64,000 nucleotides of DNA from Strongyloides papillosus (Eukaryota; Nematoda; Chromadorea; Rhabditida; Strongyloididae): the NCBI GenBank assembly GCA_005656395.1, contig SRSI01000078.1, forward strand, positions 1,302,001 to 1,366,000. Direction: 5' to 3'. The notes below the pieces were generated by a model. That model was not told where the DNA came from. It was given only the letters and a program-made list of their open reading frames with translations, and searched no databases. This document shows, in pieces, positions 9,538 to 22,534 of this stretch; the stretch's first letter is position 1, and each line of letters begins with the position of its first letter. The position numbers and the translations under genes were made by a program.

Positions 9538-12500
9538 TTCGAAAAGATAAGCATTTATAATATTAAGCGAGAGACGTTACAAATTATATTATTCAAAAAT
9601 CACGTTATTCAAAATGTTTACGATATTAAAAAAAACATGTAACAAAAACGAAAATCCAACACAAAAGAAAAAACATCAAAAAATTCTAAACTTTTATTGA
9701 ATTCAGAGAATAACTAGGACAAAAATCTTCGAATGATGTTAACGTGTCTTTTTGTTTAATTATAAAGACTTTAATATTTTTTTTATAAATTGGTCGTTCT
9801 TCTTATATTTACAAAATGTTATTTAATAAACGTTAATTTTCTATCCGGTTCTTCAATTTTTCACATTTATTTGGTGGTCAGTAAGCTAATATTTTATGTT
9901 TCACGCAAATGTAAATTAAAAATGTTTAAATATATTTATTAAATGAAATAAATTCTTTGATTATTAATGTAAATTAAGTTTTTTTTAGTTACGTTAATAA
10001 GAATGTATAAAAAAATTAATTCCATGTATCTCTTTTTCAAGAGACAAAAATTTTAAAAATTTGTACAGTTGTCAGATTCAATTTCGCTTTAAGATTTTAT
10101 AAATGTCAAAATTAAATCACATAAGTAATTAGAAGTTATTACGTGTATTTATAAAGTCAATAAGTCTACAGTTTATTATAAAATTTACGATAAAGTAATG
10201 CGTGTGTTTCAATGTCATTTAAAATTTTTTTCTTTATCCTCATTTATAACGTTTGTTAAACGCACGTTTATTTAAATATAGTAATTGACTATTTCTTTCT
10301 CTATAAAAAAAATTTTCTATTTTGTAAAAGCAAAAAACATTTTAAGTATTTTCCCACTCATGAAAATAAAAACTTTTGTATAATTATCTTTATACTGTGA
10401 ACATAAATAAAATTGTTAAAAGATAACAATTAATTGTTTCTTATACAATTGACATACTGTTGCTATTGACTATTTAACTATTTAGTAATTGTACGTAGAC
10501 AAGTTGATCTTCATTTAATGATTTATACTTAAATAAATTTTTACTTTACGTTATTTTTTATATACTAATTCACCTTCTTTTGATTGTTTTTCCCCTTAGC
10601 TTTAATTTTTAAGCTTTTAAAAAGTAGTTCGTATATAAGCATTTTATTTAAATTCCTTCCCTTTACTTTTAGTAGTTTGATATTTTTTAAACAAAATTTT
10701 TTATTATTTTATCATTCTATTGTAAGTAATAAAATTAGTAGTAAAAGAAAACAAGAATCTAGTAGTAAAAAAAACTTTTTTTGATGACTTGTTTTAACAT
10801 ATATTAAATTGTTATATAGGTTTTGTTGCTTTTTTTACTATCTTTTTACATCACAAAAAAGTATGATAACAAGTAAAAAAAAAGTTGAGTTATTGTAATA
10901 ATTAAGTAGTAACATTTTTCACTTTATAATTTAAAGAATCACAATTTGCCATACTATCTGTGCTTCATTTTCTTTTGCTAAAGCATAGATGAAGTTTGAA
11001 GTCATTTTGATTACTTTATATTTTTATTTATAATTAAATTGTGGGAGAACTGAAACTACTAAAAGTTTGTTTAAAAGAGGTATAGTAGATGTTAACACAT
11101 TACAAATATTGTTTTAAAGTTTCAGAATTGAGAGATGAATCATGAAGACGGAAAATATTTATAGATTTTTTGTTTTTAATTGAGATTTATTGAAATTTAT
11201 CTACTTAAAAGCTGAACGACCTTTAATGAGATATGTGGTTAAAATTAAACAACAAGATTTAAAAAATGGTAACAAAGGTTGTTTTTACTATGACAAAATA
11301 TGACATCTGGTACTAGAAAAAAATCTAATAACTTAACCTTTGAAGTTCTCCTTAACTTAACATACTTTCCAGTTGTGTCTCCATCTGACTACTATCCATT
11401 TTGTTTACACATAACCTTTTGAATTGTAAAAGCTCCAGTAAAGATAATAAACTAAATATTTATTTTTTAAAACTTTTTTCAAAAAAATTAAGTAGTTCTT
11501 CAGATCTAGAACCGATAAAGTGCTTACTAAATTAGTAGAAATTGTAGATGACATAAAATAATATATTATAAATTAGATAATTTTCCTATAAAAATTATAG
11601 AGGTTTAAAGTTTCTATAAAAAATGAGACAGAACTTTTGTTTCGACCTAATATTTTGCTTAAAATTAAAATATTTTTTACTAAAAAAACATTTATAAATT
11701 TTAATGTTGTGCGTTTATAAAAACCTATTTATATCGTTAATTAATTTATGAACAAAATATCTTCACCAATACTAAGAGTGATAACATGAAAGGTAATGAA
11801 TCAGTTAACCATAACGTTTTACAAATTTATGATAATGTTTAAAAAATGCTTGAAATATAATCATTATTAAGTAAGAAATCCTTATTTTGATAGACTGTGA
11901 TGAGGAAGATGGTTTTGATTTGACAAATTTTAGCAAACCTATTAACATTAACAATTTAATATATGTGACAGTGGTTTTTTAGTTGCTTTTGATGAAGCTA
12001 AAAGTAATCTTATAAGATTTGATAAACGTTAAAGTTGCTTTTTTTAGCAAAATAATACCGATTTTTGCATTCTTAATTAAAAAAAAACATAAGTAAGAAA
12101 TTAAAGTACTTTTCAAGTTTTCAATAATCTATATTGCAAAAACAAATTTTACAACGCAATAGAACTGAATATTATATAAATGATTTTAGCAGGTATATTT
12201 GCCAAATTTGTGAATAATGCCACAAAATTTTGACTAGTTCAAATACGTCAACATATGATTTTTCAACATATGTGATTAATTTTGCTTCAGAAAAATGTTA
12301 ACAGTTTAATATTCGTAATTGAGTTTGAATTCTATTTGTATCTTCATGGATCCAAGGTAGTTTGGATATCCATTTTAGAATGATATAAAAAATTGTTTAT
12401 CTAGATAAAAAGCAGATAAGTTCTAAAACAGTACGACAAAATAATATAAAAATTTAAAGCAACTTACAAACCATAATTAAATAGAATTGGTTAATGTTAA

Positions 12501-12810
12501 TAGAATGTTTATCTAAATCAGTTGTTGAATGTTTTTCTATGTACGTTTTTATTCGATGATAGTAACATTTTATATCTAACAAAATATAATATCAAGAAAG
12601 GAAACTAAAAAGAACATATATTATTTTATCTATAAATGTTCATATGATTTAAATAATTTAAATATTTCATTGCCATTTATATTTTTGATTTGTTATCTAC
12701 ACGAAAAATTAAGGTTAATATTTTTCGTTTGACTGATAAAAAATAGTGAAAAAAATAATGCTTTTTATTGAATATTTTAAGTATATTACAGATGATATAG
12801 TATTTTTATA
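9538..12810. other. AT-rich, gene-poor stretch
   Basis: About 3.3 kb of A/T-rich DNA with only short chance frames (for example 10,584-10,784 plus). A coding-like scrap is faintly visible at 11,890-12,030 (plus; CDEEDGFDLTNF) but is too short to assign. No RNA gene or repeat array recognised. Confidence 0.5.
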
Positions 12811-12814
12811 TGTT

Positions 12815-13200
12815 CAAGCAAAGAGTAACAACATGTATATTTAAATACATATAATGAAAGAACTCAATAATAATTCTTTATGTATAATCTAATTTAACTG
12901 TTTTTTTATGCTATCTTGACATAATCTTATTGAAAAAGATAAGAAATATATTGAAAATAACAAGTAATTTAAAACTAAAATATAATATCTTTTTAAAATA
13001 ACCGCTAATCATTTGTTTTAAATAAGGTTGCATAAAATATAGACAAAATTATTAGTAATGCATAGACCATAGATATGCATGAAAAATGTGTACATAGTTA
13101 TTACACAAATTTGTTTTACGACGAATGTATTTTGAGTAATGATATTATTTTTTAAAAATTTTGTCACTTGAAAAAGTGATACTTGGAATCATATAAAAAT
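12815..13200 (+). repeat. Dispersed repeat family, copy 1
   Basis: This segment shares blocks in the same order with 32,060-32,415 and 61,210-61,455: TAATCTAATTTAA, then a CTTGAC/CTTAAC-TTAACCTTATTGA block, then GCATAAAATATAGACAAAATT, and (copies 1 and 2) ACGACGAATGTATTT / ATGACGAATCTATTT followed by TTTTGTCACTT. No coding capacity. Likely a non-autonomous mobile element; ends not determined. Confidence 0.65.
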
Positions 13201-13249
13201 AAAGTGTATATATTCAAAAGCTAATGTAAATATTTTTTAATATAATCAG

Positions 13250-13860
13250 AAATAAGAATACATCAAAATAAATAAAATTATTCTCAACCTTTTTGTACAA
13301 TTCATAAATCCATTGGATATAATAATAGGATAAGTAATGCCAATATGTTAATTATGTTCAAAAATCAATTTTTAAATTTGAATAAAATATATAATTTATT
13401 ATGAAATCTTTTTAAACATAATTAAAGTGATATATTAGTAATACAAGAAAAAAATTGATACTTATAATACAGCATATAACATTCCACTAAACATATTTGT
13501 CAATTCGGATTTCAATTTTAAAGAATATGCAAATACTTCTTTTTTTTTAAATTTTAAATACTTTACAATTAGTTGTAATTTTATCATACATTTAATAATA
13601 ATTATACTAATGGAAGTTGTTTGTAGATCCAGATTCATTAAAATATACAATTACAAAAATAGTTGAAGATTTTTTAAATGACTGTTAATTTTAATGGTGA
13701 TTCTGGCAATAATATTTTTTAAATATTGAATTTAAATTCCAATCTTTAATTATTTTAATTTTACTCAATTACAACATGATGATTAAATATTCTTTAATTG
13801 TAATAACAGTTTCGAATATGACAATTTTAATTTATTATTATCTCATCTATGCAACACAAA
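13250..13860. other. AT-rich spacer
   Basis: No supported gene; the frame at 13,462-13,650 (minus) is compositionally a chance ORF. Confidence 0.4.
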
Positions 13861-13869
13861 TAAAACAAA

Positions 13870-14960
13870 CCCATGGAATTTAGAGTTTAAGAATGCCATT
13901 TTTTATCACAGGAAGAATGATACATGTACAAGCTGAATAAAAATTCTATTCGCTTTTAGAAAATATGTTATGATGCCGATGAAGACTGTTGATAGTGATG
14001 ACGAAATATTCTTACTTGGTTATTTTGATTTCCTTCATTTTGACCATTCTAAATGTGTTCCCAGCAATAAAAATACAACAGATTCAATCACGATATATAT
14101 ATCGACATACAAATAGATCACCATTGGGACCGAAAGAACAAAAAAAATATAAGAAGTATTAAAAAATCATATTTAGAACTAATAAATATCGTTCATCAAA
14201 AAAAACTTAGTAAAGCAGCCTTAATATTGGGAATTTAATGTTATCTACTTCACAAAAGTTTTTCAGAAAGTACTGACATTTTTGAAAAAACTACCAATTC
14301 AGACAGTGGTTTCAATGTATTTAATTTCTTTAGACCAGTAGGTTTTAAAAGAGATCCCAAACCAGAATTGGATTAAAAGAATATATCTCACTATTTTTAT
14401 GAATTAACGCAAAAGAAGCTAAATAATAATGAAAGTGATTTAGTCAAAGTTTTATAGATTATCAAAATGAGAGTAAATGAGTTGGTTTCAATCTTTAGGA
14501 TGACTTATGCAATATAGGAATGAAAGAATACAACATTTTAAAGAAAATAGTTCACCAAATGAGAAAATAAGAGGATATTTGGGAAGAAGAGATGTTGCAG
14601 CTTATGAAATAGAATACGACAATTACTATATTGTCAGGATGTACCAGGAATTAAAAAAAAAGTTATTCTACGCACAATATTGATGATATTTGCTACAAAA
14701 TGTTACCAGTTCTACTAAAAATGAATATATTTATGTTCTCGGACGAAGATCACTATAATTATCATTATTCTGCAACCAGATCGTTCCAAAGCTTCATTGA
14801 TGTTTGAAACGTACTTCGGGTTTCTAAGGAAGATGAAATGGAATTTTTGAACATTTTACTCATACTTTGTTAGGATTCATTAATACAGTTTTCAAAGGAG
14901 TAGCTATGGGTTAGTGAAGCAGTATTGTCGTCAAAAATAAATTATTTATAATAGCAGGAA
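13870..14960 (+). pseudogene. Unclassified decayed coding region upstream of the Helitron
   Basis: Short plus-strand runs look protein-like but are broken everywhere: an acidic stretch with DDEIFLLGYFDFLHFD near 14,000-14,050; NSDSGFNVFNFFRPVGF near 14,300-14,360; and GRRDVAAYEIEYDNYYIV near 14,580-14,650. Stops and shifts separate them. I do not recognise a family. It may be an upstream part of the Helitron protein or a separate transposon cut by it. Confidence 0.35.
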
Positions 14961-15029
14961 CATTTGTTGTATGTGTAGGATGTTTCATATATAATTACCC
15001 ATATAAGTAAAATCTTGATTCTACGAAAA

Positions 15030-15640
15030 ACATAAAAATTGAGGCACGTAATTTTGAGTCCATTTATGATGGTGAGAAATGTAAATTTTGTAATGCTTTA
15101 TACTATTACGGAGAAAAGGTGGGAAATAAATGTTGCAGAAAAGGAACTTTTGACAATTCGTTCTTAATGACAAAAGATTTTCTAGATGAATTAAGACCTT
15201 TTTACGACTGTAGTACATACGAAGAAAAAGTATTTTTACGAAACATTAGATCAATTAATTAAGCAGTTTCTTATGTTATGGACAGTTTAATTTCACACAT
15301 CGTAGACTTGGAAGTATTAATAATCGTAGAATTCAGCCAGTTATACTACAAGGTAAAGCTTATAGTACATAAAACTTTGATGCGAGAATTATCGAAAACT
15401 TAGAAGAAAGAAATATAAAAAATAACCAATACTTTATGATTGGTTCAGAAGAATATGAGGCGATGAATGTACCACAATCTGGCCATAATACGCTTGCAGC
15501 TAATGTTAGAAAAAATATAAACGAAACTACAATCGTCGAATATCAATTGGACTTATTAGAACATTTATGCCTAAGCAACTTATTGCAAAATGTTACAGGA
15601 GATTCATTGATATTTTAAAAGAAAATAAAGAAAGTGAGGA
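15030..15640 (+). pseudogene. Helitron N-terminal region, broken
   Basis: Plus-strand run with CKFCNALYYYGEKVGNKCCR near 15,085-15,145 corresponds to the Cys-rich segment found at the N-terminus of animal Helitron proteins, followed by FLRNIRSIN (about 15,235-15,262) and a stop. The next open frame, 15,436-15,618, contains an N-rich and hydrophilic continuation. Frame breaks separate it from the Rep domain that begins near 15,660. Confidence 0.6.
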
Positions 15641-15659
15641 GTTTGAAAAAAATTTTTTA

Positions 15660-17760
15660 TACTTAGATTAGTAAAACCGGGCCCCAATGATGACAAAAAT
15701 GAGCAAGTTCAAGTTTATCCAGATAAAATTGGGTTTATATACGATTCTAAGGATAGAGTAACATCTAGAATGGATGTTTTACTATTCAAAAGGCCACAAT
15801 CTAGAAATTCTAAAGATTATAGCCTAATTTCTTTGGATAGAAACCATCAACGACTTGATGGTCTAACGTAAGGTGTTCTTCTTCCAAGAGGCGAAATTAC
15901 ATGGGGTTATCAACAAAGATTATTATTCCCAAATACTTATCCAAGTAGAAAAGAATTCACGCGGTTTAATTTATTTGTTAGACCTGATATAACAATTTTT
16001 CTACTATCACAAGGAGTCTTTCAACAATATCTTTGCGATTCTATTGTAAGAATAGAAAATGATATTGTTGAATTCGCAAGAAAAATTAATAAAGACAGAA
16101 ATGAATTATCTAAATTATCTAAAATTTATGGAAATTACTTGGACAATGTTTATGATGAAGGATACGAAGACGACAATGAAGATGATATGGTTGATCTCAA
16201 TAAAGACGATTACACTGCAATTAAATTGTTAAAATCATTAACTGGAGGTGCAAAATGGTATAAATTCAAGGAACAAAATGCTTTGGCAGTGCAACGAAAG
16301 TATGGTAAGCCTCACTTATTCATCACTTTCACATGCAATCCGAAGTGGCCAGAAATTGTAAACTCGATAAGAAAAAATGTCAATTCAATACACAGACCGA
16401 ATATTGTCAATCGTGTATTTAGATACAAGATGCAAGAATTAGTTTATATGCTAATAATGGCCTCTTTGGGGAAAAGGTTTACTTATTCTTTTCTGTAGAA
16501 TTTCAGAAAAGAGGTTTACCTCACATTCATATCCTTATTAGACTGAATCACTTTGAAAAAACAGCTGAATCTATTAATAACGTTATATTTGCAGAAATAC
16601 CTGACAAAAATCATGATCATGAACTACATGATTTGGTTGTCAGACATATGTTGCACCATGACTGCCTCACTTTAAAGGAAAAAGGTCTCTGTTAGAGTGC
16701 ATCTAAAAACAAATGCATAAAAGATTTTCCAAAAGCATTTGTACCCGAAACCTATATAGATAGTAAAACAGGAAAAGTTTGCTATCGAAGGACAGACAAT
16801 ACTGCTGAGAAAATAACCCTCAAAAATAATCGAGTTGTTAACAACAGTTTTGTCGTACCTTACAATGAATTTCTGCTTAAATACTTCGATGCCTACATCA
16901 ATATCGAAGTAGTTAATCAGGTGTTAGCCGTAAACTATCTATTCAAATATTTAGTAAAGGATGGAGAAACAAATAAAGTTAATGTAGAGCTGTTACTAAA
17001 TGATGAGAAAAAGAATGAAATATCCGAATATCAAAAGGTTCGTTGTATTGGATCATCGGATTCAGCATGGAAGATCATGGAGTACCCTATTTGTGCAAAT
17101 ACTGTGACAGTAGAAGTACTATACATCCACGAAAAACCCGGCCAAAATGGTAAATATACTATTCCATTTTTAAGAGAAGAAGGAAATTTTCTTAATGCAC
17201 CTGAACTTAACACAGACGCAGATGCATTTCAACATTTAGTAACAACACACACCGTGGGTAAATCAAAATTAATGGCTTATTTTGATTTGATGAATGAGGA
17301 GTACTGCAGTTCAAATCCAGATTCTGAAATTCTCGATTTGACATACGAAAATGTTCCAACTAAATTTAAGTGGGATCCTCTCCACCCCAAGGATAGTGAT
17401 ATTCTTCGTAATAAAAGAGGTGCATGGATAAAAAGGAAACAAAAAAGAAAGGCTATCGAAAGAATAATTGCAATATCAAAGAAAAATGTTGAATTATTTG
17501 CAATGAGAATACTTCTTATTCACAAAAAAGGAGTTAGATCATTCGATGATCTTAAGACAATAAATGGTATACAATTCCCGACATATGAAGCAGCAGCACA
17601 GCATCTCAATTTAATACAAAATGGAGTACTGGAACAAGAGTATTTTAATGATTTAAGAGATATGTTAACACCACCTGAATTTATAAACGCTTTTGCAATA
17701 TATATTTGTTATTAACCTAATTTTAAAGACCATTTGAAAGTGTTTGATGAACATAAAAAT
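15660..17760 (+). pseudogene. Helitron Rep (HUH endonuclease) domain, frameshifted
   Basis: Role in the family: a single-strand endonuclease that nicks and rejoins Helitron ends. Diagnostic motifs are all visible. Motif 1 is HLFITFTCNPKWPEI at about 16,315-16,360. Motif 2 is LPHIHILIRL, the HUH pair, at about 16,515-16,545. The two-tyrosine motif YLFKYLVKD begins near 16,936, with both Tyr retained (codons at 16,936 and 16,948). Upstream, LISLDRNHQRLDG (about 15,820-15,860) is the stretch duplicated at 19.9 kb. Motif 1 lies in frame 16,139-16,498; the frame then shifts, a stop follows at 16,695, and a long frame runs 16,921-17,715. Catalytic residues survive but the gene cannot make one protein. 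Confidence 0.85.
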
Positions 17761-17855
17761 TATATGAATCAATTATTTTTACCTAGATATATAGAAGAAA
17801 TACAAATGGTCCTGTTCCAGAAATTATTGCTGTTAAAAAGGCGTATAATCATCTA

Positions 17856-19498
17856 TTGTATAAAATAAACGTAATATTAAGTATAAACGGTTACGACATT
17901 AGAAAATCAAATCTGCCTTTCCATGCAATTGTTTATGAAGATATCATTGATTATGAAGGTGAAAATGTGGAAGATGATGTAAGAGCATTAGAACAATACA
18001 TCAGTACTGCAACGTCTGGACAAAAAGAATCTTTTGAGACATTCAAGATTTTATTAAGATCAATAAGAAAATGTAGAGCAATGATGATTGAGGGTCCAGC
18101 TGGGACAGGAAAAACATTTTTATATCAAATGTTTGCTGCGTATTTGAGAACTGAAGGTAAATTGTATAAAAATATAGCATCAACAGGCATTACAGACTTA
18201 TTGCTTAAAAACGGGCAAACAGCACATTCTCTTTTCAAAATTCCCTTAAATATCAACGACCCCGACTTCGAAGTAAAGAGAGGAAACATTAGAAGATTAC
18301 CAGATTGTGAAAGCCATAGATTAAGAAGAAGTGAAGTTATTTTCATAGACGAAGTGTCTATGCTAAGTTTAAAGCAACTAACGTACATAGACTAAGCTAT
18401 GATACTTCATTTTGATAAATACAAGCCATTCGGAGAAAAAATGTTTGTCTTAGGAGAAGACTTTCGTCAATGCCTCTTCATTATAAAAGATTCCACGACT
18501 GAACAACTTAAAGCATCCACAATTTTAAATTCATACTTATTCACACATGGTAATCAGGTGAAAAGATCATATTTAAATGAAAACATGAGAACTGAAAATA
18601 ATCAACAGAAATTTGCACGATTCCTACTACAAATTGGAAACGGTACCAGATATAATCCGGCAGAAGCTTATTCTCTCGATGGAAGAATGAATAGCATTAG
18701 ATTAATCACTATTCCAGAATCTATGCTTTTTGAGGAAAGTTTAGTAGAATTTATAACAGAAATTTTCGGTCCTACAATGTTCGGTATCAAAGTAAATTTA
18801 AATATTGCAATACTGTCACCTACAAATAACACTGTATTAAGTATAAACAAACTAATACTAGAAAAGTATTTTAAGAATGTTGAAACATATTACTCAACTG
18901 ATAATCTCTACTTTGATAACGATATAATTGCACAAGATTTAGAAATAACACCAGAACTTCTTCATACTTATAATCCAAGTAGTTACCCTCTACATGAATT
19001 GAAATTATTCAATGGATGTATACTAATGTGCCTTAGAAATCTAAATATCAAAGATGGGTTATGTAATGGTACACGATTAATTTATGAAGGAATATCTCAC
19101 TCTGTAGACGGATTGAATAAACTTCTAAAATGTAGATCTACAGATGGGAGGGAAAAAACATATTATATATCTCAAATAGAACTTGAACCATCAGACATAA
19201 AAAAACCAATAGCTTTACAAGGTATCCGTTTCCGGTAAGGTTAGGCTACTCCATGACTATTAATAAGTCTCAGGTCAAACTTTAGATAGAATTGGATTAT
19301 TAATAAATAGAACAGGAATTTTTTCTCACGGCCAATTATATGCGGCTTTGAGCAGAGTAAAAACAGCTAATGATATTAAAGTTAAATGGGTTGATCCTCA
19401 AAAGACTGCAAGAAGAGGGAAGCTTAGAAATGTAGTATAAGAAGGGGTTCTAAATATGGCATTTAATCCACCATCACAAATAAAACTATTAAAAAATT
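17856..19498 (+). pseudogene. Helitron Pif1-family helicase domain, interrupted by stops
   Basis: Role in the family: DNA unwinding during rolling-circle transposition. Walker A is GPAGTGKTFLY (about 18,094-18,126), Walker B is IDEVSML (about 18,346-18,366), then GEDFRQCLFI (about 18,453-18,482, where most relatives have GDFRQxLPV), and the late motifs LKLFNGCILMCLRNLNIKDG (about 18,998-19,057), YSMTINKSQ (about 19,248-19,275, the SQG motif region) and [20 protein letters not shown] (about 19,330-19,390). Stops at 18,394 and 19,236 and a frame change after the latter break it into at least three parts. The protein tail ends with a stop at about 19,498. Confidence 0.85.
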
Positions 19499-19763
19499 AG
19501 CCAGACGTCATGACTGTTGAATGAGAATGTAATATGTTTCAATACTTTAAATATATAGACGTTACTTTTATGTTGTATTTCATTTAGAATGTTTTATATT
19601 TTATAAAAAAATAATAAAATTAATTTTTGATAGTAAAAACAATAAATTAATGATAACAAAAACTTTTTTAATTTTTCTAAAAAGCTGCGACGAGCATAGT
19701 ACGTCATGCATAAAAAAATGTGAGCCTTGCGGGCAAGTAGCGACGAGCGAAGCGAGGCTGCGA

Positions 19764-20083
19764 CTTGTACTTAAATTAGTAAAACCGGGCCCCAATAATG
19801 ACAAAAATGAACAAGTTCCAGTTTACCCAGATGAAGTTAGATTTATATACGATTTTAAGAATGAATTAATACCTAAAATGGATGTTTTACTAGTCAAAAG
19901 TCCACAATCTAAAAATTCTAAAGGCTATAGCTTAATTTCTTTAGATAGAAATTATCAACGACTTGATGGGATAACTTATGGTGTTATTCTTCCAAAATAT
20001 AAAGTCACATGGGATTATCAACTAAGATTACTATTTCTAAATACTTATCCCAGTATAAAAGAATATATTTTAATAAGTTAAAT
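19764..20083 (+). pseudogene. Second Helitron copy, internally deleted fragment
   Basis: The frame 19,650-20,081 contains, from about 19,773, a region that repeats the Rep-upstream part of the main Helitron (15,660-15,960): both begin with GTAAAACCGGGCCCCAA and share PGPN-DKNEQV, MDVLL, PQS-NSK-YSLISLDRN and QRLDG. The copy stops at 20,081, while the first copy continues into Rep. It is preceded by the GC-rich Helitron-end-like segment (19,685-19,765) and followed by a similar end (20,375-20,412), so the arrangement is end-to-end Helitrons, the second nearly all deleted. Confidence 0.7.
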
Positions 20084-20324
20084 ATATGCACATAGTTTTA
20101 TGTTACATATTTTTAGAACGTTTTGTAAAGACGTTGTAATATAAACAGAAGTAATAAAATAGTTTGAAATGAACAGATAAAAGCAGCATTTAAGAGGAGA
20201 AAGTTTAATAATAAAAAATATATTACATTTGTTATAAAAAAGAAATCCTGTTAGATTTCTTATAAAGCTTAATAAACTATTATTTTTTATCATTTTTGTA
20301 GTTTTTTAAAAATAAATTTTGGTA

Positions 20325-20412
20325 GAAAAATTTGATAGTAAAAAAATGAATTAGTTAAACAAATATTTTTTAGTTTTTTTAAAAAGCAGTGACATGAGAA
20401 GCGAGTCTGTTT
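20325..20412 (+). repeat. Second Helitron-end-like segment
   Basis: TTTGATAGTAAAAAAATGAATTAG... followed by TTTTTAAAAAGCAGTGACAT and AGAAGCGAGTCTGT repeats, in the same order, the segment at 19,628-19,765 (TTTGATAGTAAAAACAATAA, CTAAAAAGCTGCGACGAG, CGAAGCGAGGCTGCG). Read as the degenerate 3' part of the second copy. Confidence 0.5.
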
Positions 20413-20699
20413 TTGTTATTTTGAGATGGTGGATATTAGTCTATTGCAAAAATTTATGTCGCACGCGGCAATAACGCGCAAAATTTATAAAGTAAAAAAT
20501 GTAATTTTTTATTAACATTGAAATAGAAATATCTATATAATTTAATTATTTATAAATATTTATAAAGAATAAATAGCTAACTAAGTAAAAATAAAGTAAT
20601 TTTTTCTAAATATTTATAGCAAAACTCAATATTATTCCTATCATAGTAATAAAGAGAGAAAAAAATCTATCTTCTTAGAAATATTTCTAATATTTTTAT

Positions 20700-22530
20700 T
20701 ATTTCTTAATTGATAATATTGGGTTGCTTTATGCAAATCCCACTTTTTAAGTGACTTAGCAAAACCATTAAAAGATCCATGTGAACGGAATAATAAACTT
20801 TTTGTTTAATTGGGAATATTCATGTTCTGCTGGATTTGTAGTACGGAAAAACTACAATTACAAAATAACATTGGTACAGAAGATGATAAATTAGTTTTAA
20901 TCCATTCATTTTTATAATATTCTGAAAAATTTTTTCCAGCATTAAAATGAATTTGTAATTTTGTTTTTAGATCTTTCCAAACATTTAATATATCACAAAC
21001 ACAAAAAAATGGGATTTTATAAAGAATATTTAAGTAATATTGTGACTTCTTATCCTGATCATAAAATTTTACAGCAAATCTAGTATTATAAACTTTTTTC
21101 TTTGTAGAATAAAAAAAATTTTCTTTAGCATTTTTTCTAATATCAATAAAATTTTATTTAATATGTGCCCTTAAAACTAAGACATAAACTTATTACAACA
21201 TAAAGATACAATAAAATATTAAGTGTAAGACAAATATATGATAAATTTATTTTTTATTACGTTCTACCAAGTATCACTGTAACGTATTTTATTGTCGAGA
21301 TTCAGAATTCTTATTTATTATTCATATAATGAAATACACATAGCTTTTGTCTCCAGTTAACAAACATCTTTTACATGCTTTGAAAAAGCAATATATTTTT
21401 CTGACATTGTTGTTTTATCATTAATTGATTTTGAATTTATAGCCAAAAGTTTTTCTTTAAGAAATTGAAATGCATTACAATAGGCTTTAAATAAACGTCT
21501 TTTTAGTAAAAAATAACAGACTGCAATTGTTTTTTTTAGATTCTCCATTTAAAGGTACAACATGAAAAATTAAAAACTCTGACCGTTCTTTTGGTGCTTT
21601 TTCATAAATACTATTAGCATATATTACACTACTGCTAACCATAGCATTAAGCATTAACGAAGAACCAAAAAATAAAAAATTACTTTGACTTTGATCAATA
21701 TTGCTTTCTGTAGAATTTAATAAATTTTGATAAATCCATTTTGAATTATCATAGTATGTTAATTCATGATTTTCTTAAATTTTCGAAAATTCTCTTGATT
21801 TTATGCTTTTTAAACGTTTCCATTAATGTTTTTCTTGAAATAAAATTAGCATTTATAACAACACTTTCATACGATATTGCATTTAATGAACAAAATGAAC
21901 TTATTTTCAATAAATAATCTTTATAAGCATCACCTGGTGTAATTAAACCTTCTTTTATTTTATTGCAAGTTTTTACTTCTAAGTCTTTAAATAAAAATTT
22001 TCCAAGATTAAATGATCTGCAGCTGCTGTCATGTGAATTTACAAGTGATAATGCAGAATTTTCAATTTTTAAAAGAGTCTTTATCGTTTTTTTCTTTATT
22101 ATCAATAGATCTGCATTCTGAGCAATAAAATGTTTCAATTTTATCAAATTTGTTCAAAAAATATACCGCCGACAATTTCTAGCTAGAAAATTTAAATTAT
22201 TGTCTTCATAAACAATAATGGCTCTGTTATTCTCTCTGTATTACATTCATCTATGTAAGTCCTACATATCACAACAGTGAAAAGGATCAAATTACAAGTT
22301 TTTGATGAGCTAGGACATAATTTAACATCTTCTATAACTTTTTCATCTTCTTTATTTCCTTTTTCTTTTTTATTACGAAACTTTTTTAATATAGTTTTAC
22401 AGTTGAGAGCTTCATTAGATTTTTAAAAAAATCTAAGTTTCTCTTAGCTTTACATGTCGTAATATCTGGCTCATTTCCTAACATGGTTTTCAATGCTTCT
22501 AAATTTTTGTGAAGATATTTTAGGTACCAT
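20700..22530 (-). pseudogene. MULE-like transposase pseudogene
   Basis: Minus-strand coding scraps continue over 1.8 kb in changing frames. Order in transcription sense: a lysine-rich N-terminal part (22,530-22,300); FYCSECRSIDNKEKNDKDSF (about 22,070-22,140); an open frame of 127 codons (22,147-21,764) with a KEGLITPGDAYKDYLLKIS segment; IFHVVPLNGES then CYFLLKRRLFKAYCNAFQFL (21,590-21,470), which resembles the core of MULE transposases where a P-x-ALL-x-x-K stretch is followed by Y-x-x-x-x-x-x-L; and FNAGKNFSEYYKNEWIK (about 20,920-20,970) near the C-terminus. Many stops and shifts. The MULE assignment is by pattern and moderate; inverted ends were not found. Confidence 0.5.
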
Positions 22531-22534
22531 AGTT

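Larger units (their letters stand above)
15020..19750 (+). mobile_element. Helitron, nearly full-length but inactivated
   Basis: In order: a Helitron N-terminal Cys-rich part (CKFCNALYYYGEK near 15,090), the replication-initiator (Rep) domain (about 15.66-17.0 kb), a linker region (to 17.7 kb) and a Pif1-family helicase (17.86-19.5 kb), all on the plus strand and in the normal family order. At least five stops or shifts break it (near 15,260, 16,498, 16,695, 17,715, 18,394, 19,236). A GC-rich 3' segment (19,685-19,765, with GCGACGAGCGAAGCGAGGC) probably marks the terminus, because a similar sequence also ends the second copy at 20,375-20,412. The exact CTRR end and AT target could not be fixed. 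Confidence 0.85.

Noticed and set aside
18125..18388. Minus-strand frame opposite the Helitron helicase
   Set aside because: Shadow of the helicase coding strand.
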